Source: Trogon surrucura (lineage: Eukaryota > Chordata > Aves > Trogoniformes > Trogonidae). From it: 64,000 nt of DNA. Positions 60,301 to 64,000 of the stretch are shown one piece after another (position 1 is the first letter of the stretch; each line of letters starts with the position of its first letter). A program made the translations under genes and the position numbers. The notes beneath the pieces are model-generated. The model saw only the letters and a list, made by a program, of their open reading frames with translations. It ran no database searches and was not told where the DNA came from. The stretch covers positions 35,333,004-35,397,003 of the forward strand of contig CM036658.1 of NCBI GenBank assembly GCA_020746105.1, in the 5' to 3' direction.

Positions 60301-63215
60301 CACTTAACTTTTTGTTTGAGAACTCTTTTGTTCTTACGGGAGCTTGTTCTTGCTGGTCTGCTCTTCTTTTATAACAAATTTTATAGCAAATTGAAGGTAG
60401 CTGAACCTGAGTGAAATATGGATGGTAGGTTTAAAATCTTGAGTATTACGACGTCTGATTATGAGACATTTCAAAGCCAAAATTCTTCTGATAAAGCTAT
60501 ATCTCCTTTCTGGATATTGGTATTCACTGTTTCAGCAGATTTTATGCTCACACAATCTGTGTTTTTAGGTCAATGCTATTTATGTAACTTGACAAAGAAA
60601 GAACAATTAGTTTCTCATTATCTGCTAAACAAATGTCATGCCCTCAGATTTTAATCACCCAATGCAACATCAAAATACAATCGATTTTCTACATTCTTCT
60701 TGTTATATTCTCTAGGATAATGGCTAATATTTTTCATTTCAGTTCATGTGTGTGAACTTATTTTTAGATCTGACTTGCTGCGTATCTATTGGTTACATAA
60801 GCACTAAATGTTTAATTTTATTTGTAGCATTATAAATATATATAAGCTTGTTTTTTCTGTATGAATCCTGTATGGACAAAAACATGTCTTTATTCCAGAC
60901 TTTGGAAAGTGAATATTAATAAATTATGAATGCTTGGTCTTGGCTTTCTGCAAGATAAGATGCCCTAGACTTTCTGTTCTATGCATCTCTTGGCACTTGA
61001 GGTGGCATTGGTTTACCATTCACAGTGTAGCTGAACTGTGTCCTTAAATGACAAGCACACGTGTGGCAGAAAAGAATGGAAGCCTCATACCTGAAAAGAC
61101 ATGAGTTGGCTTGTTCATTTCTTTCTTTATTCTATTAATAGAGTAAAGTCTTTTATTCTAAAGACAGCAGTGTTCAACCTTTGGCAGCAGGAGGTAGTTG
61201 TGTCCTGAAACAGTACTACAGAGAGCCACAAAGGCATTGCATTGTGGCATCTTTATGTTAACAGCGAATGATGCATCAGCTTTATTCGTTGTCATAACAC
61301 ACTCACTCAGTTTATTATTACAGATTCAACATCATTTGGTTTCCATTCTTTCCACTTCAAGTCTAGTTGCAGGAGTCAGAGAGAGATTCACTGCACTTCG
61401 TGTCCTCATGATGGCTAGAGAGATGTCATCTTTCTTTTTGGTCATCCCGGCAAAGGTATTCAATTCCTCTCCATACTGTCTTGTGACGACTGCTACTATT
61501 CTTAAATAACTTCAAAGTTAGTTATTCAAGGAAGTGTACAGTGAAAAAAAAAGATACCAGCAGTTCTTTTACAAAAGATTGTACTTATTTTCACTTGGGA
61601 GCACCTGAGTAGGAAGTGTATTAATTTCCAATTTGATCCTCTGGCTGATGTTGTGCCTCAGTCCTCCACAGCCATGTTTGCAGGTTTTACCTTCAGTTAA
61701 GAAAAAAAAAAGAACCCCATGAAATTTGAAAACATGGGAACCAGTATAAATACATGGTTTTAAAAATGAACAGACTATAAATTCAAAAAGAAATTTTCAC
61801 TCAGAAAATGAATAGACAGACTTGAGAGTTGTGATGGGAGATCATCTAGCTCACGTCTGATAAATTATCTGCACATCCAAATTTGAACAGTTGCATTATT
61901 TATCTATTGTAGCAATTAACACGAAGCATGTGAATCACACTAGTACGTCCGAGAAATAATTTTGTCCTTGTTTCTCCCCTTCTTCCACTTCCCATCCATT
62001 AGAAAAAAAAGACCTTATGGGAATGCTTTTCATCTTAATGAGATATATCTATTTGTGGTTCACTCCTTTTCATCCAGTTGCGTGGCAAAGAGCTTTTTCT
62101 CCCTTTCAGAATTTGCTTAAGCCACTCTGGAGACTGGTCACTGAACAGAAGTGGAAGCAGGTTCATTACTAGGACTACAGTTAAATATGTGCTTTAATGC
62201 ATGTACAGTCATCACCAGGACACTCTGTGGTTTCTGGAGGAAAAGCACTCTGCTTTTCACACTAATCTGATGTCATCTTAAAGGGGAAGTGTACTTCCAC
62301 TCTTTCCTTTTAAGCAAGATAAACTTACAAACAGTTTGATGAAAGACAGACTTTTGGAAGACAAATCCTCGCTTCTAGACAAAGAATGTTTTAAAGAGAG
62401 AGAAGTAGACTGACACATTTGTTTTGTTTTGGCAATGTGGTTCAAGTGATTTGTTTCTAATGCAAAAACATATTTTTTTACTTTCAAAGTGCTTTTTATT
62501 CAAACCTCTTAAAGTGAATTTAATTCAGTGTCTTCCTGGTCTTGTGAGACAAGTGATTTTTTATCATACATTATCATACATGAAAACCTTAAAATCTGAA
62601 AATGAGGTTAAGGGGATTTTACTATATACTTGAACAAAAATATAGCGGTATTTCATTTTAAGCACAAATTCACTTTTCCCTCCATGCCAGTTCCTGTTGC
62701 TGATTGAAATAAGTGTGGGACAAACATAAAATCTTTGGGAATGTGCACAGAAAACGGAGGAAAAGAAAGAAACAAAACATACACCAAACAAAATATAGGT
62801 GCAGTTGCTAACTTAGATAGTGAGTTGCATATCAGAAGTTGTTACCAAAGTTAAGTACCAGGCCATATGTGCAAAACTGTGTATGTACAAACATTTCTAT
62901 TTCACACGTACTTATTATTATGTGTAATAGTAACAAACTTCTACCACGTGTAGAATTTAGTTTGTTGAGGTGTCACAAGAGATTGCCACTAAAATTAAAG
63001 ACTCCTAATATTCTTCAGAAAACATTACTTTTCAACTAACTGTATTCAAAATTTCTATGAAATATTAGTGATTTGTCTTAATTTAGTGAATTGTTCTGAC
63101 AGATGCCACTTTGCTGAAGTCAGACTTTTGAACACACTCTGCAATGACTTTTGAGGAGAGGGAAACTATGAAGGATGTAAACAGATTGTGTGGGCATATA
63201 TAGTTAAGTTACTGT
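60301..63215. other. AT-rich non-coding stretch
   Basis: No gene, exon pair or known repeat recognised. Small ORFs (60418-60654, 61198-61509) look random. Confidence 0.5.
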
Positions 63216-63220
63216 ACAGG

Positions 63221-63438
63221 TGTGGTGGTTCAAGACAACTGGGAAAAAGAACTACAAGGTCTCCAGCTCACTCCTCCTCCCACCCCCATTTGCACAGCAG
63301 AGGTGCTGACTGGCCTGGCTCTGGTCAGAGGGAGGTCCAACTCTACCTGAGAGTGGGGGAGGCTCTAGAAATTTTGCACAAGTCTACCCACACTTTTTTT
63401 TTTTTACAAGAAATCCCATCAGATTCAAATCCGTGACA
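63221..63438 (-). mobile_element. Short solo LTR with 5-bp target duplication
   Basis: On the minus strand it starts TGTCACGGATTTGAATCTG and ends GAACCACCACA. ACAGG flanks it at 63216-63220 and 63439-63443. Its two ends match the ends of the LTR at 54539, but the middle ~780 bp (including TATA and ATTAAA regions) is absent, so it is an internally deleted or short variant. Confidence 0.8.
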
Positions 63439-63443
63439 ACAGG

Positions 63444-64000
63444 ACGGTCTCATGTTAGAATAGAGAACCAAACAGAGTTGAAAGAATGCATGTAAGACAA
63501 TTCCGGTCATATGCCACATGGAAATCTGTCTCAACATCCTTTCAGCCTGAGTTTCACTGTATCTTGATATAAGATCGTTGATGTCAGGAAGAGCCTGTGT
63601 GTACCCACAACCTCACAGTCTGTTGGTGAAATTCTGACTGACACAGGAGGCCAAGATTTCCCTTTGCATTTCAGACCATGATAAACTTGGTTTGTGAGTA
63701 CAAGTGAATTCCCGCATGAAACGCAGCACACAGCAGGCGGTTCTGGGTTTTATGTGAGAGCCTGACTGCGGCAGGACTGTACAACAAAGCAATAACGTGA
63801 TGAGTGATCTGGTGAATGGTTACAAAGTGTGATAGATCAATAACAAGTGCTATTAATTTCCATTCTCACATCAGACCCCAACTCTGTGATTATATTTAAT
63901 TAAAAAAATCATATTTACAGGTAAAACAGAAAGGAAGGAAAATCAATTTTTTCTTTTTAGACTGCAAGAATTGCTTCTTAAACCTGAATGCTTAACAAAA
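63444..64000. other. Non-coding tail of the window
   Basis: AT-rich; nothing recognised. Confidence 0.45.

Overview
The window reads as nuclear DNA of a bird. The evidence is many CR1 LINE pieces ending in the avian 8-bp tail (ATTCTATG-type), tRNA-headed SINEs with a CR1-type 3' tail, several avian-type LTRs, and AT-rich non-coding DNA broken by sharp CpG islands. The tRNA-Ile-like SINE fused to a CR1-X-like tail points to a passerine or a relative; this is an inference. No bacterial, CRISPR or plasmid feature is present.

Layout. (1) 1-19 kb, minus strand: the 3' and middle part of a multi-exon protein gene transcribed leftward. No long ORF covers it. I recovered it by reading minus-strand splice sites: about ten exons whose phases largely agree, ending in a stop at 367-369. 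The start codon is probably 18189-18191, just below a CpG island. The protein is leucine-rich and helical, resembling ARM/HEAT-type repeats, but I do not recognise the gene. Its penultimate exon carries an in-frame TGA at 1777-1779. Introns hold an LTR interrupted by a SINE (2.8-3.6 kb), a GC-rich repeat-like block (8.9-9.4 kb) and CR1 pieces (11.3, 11.8, 13.4-13.9 kb). (2) 18.6-23.5 kb: a large CpG island with two candidate leftward first exons (18995-~19250 and 22206-~22708). The second has a TATA box and upstream CCAAT and GC boxes. (3) 23487-28702: a degenerate endogenous retrovirus in minus orientation, with two LTRs, a tRNA-Ser primer-binding site, gag, a protease motif, broken RT and RNase H, and an env remnant. 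It sits in a GGGGAA tract. (4) 30.75-31.25 kb: a CpG island with a rightward splice donor. (5) 31.4-50 kb: AT-rich DNA with almost no genes; one CR1 copy, one SINE, tandem repeats and one isolated exon-like block at 49195-49359. (6) 50.6-51.7 kb: a third CpG island. (7) 53.4-60.3 kb: a stack of retroposons, including an old CR1 split by an LTR with a 5-bp target duplication, the LTR itself interrupted by two more CR1s. (8) 63221-63438: a short solo LTR of the same family with its own 5-bp target duplication.

The genes do not form a pathway. The main biology is one spliced host gene, its CpG-island promoters, and successive waves of retroelements around and inside it. Exon calls come from reading splice signals and reading frames by eye. 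Element families are named from general familiarity, not from a search.
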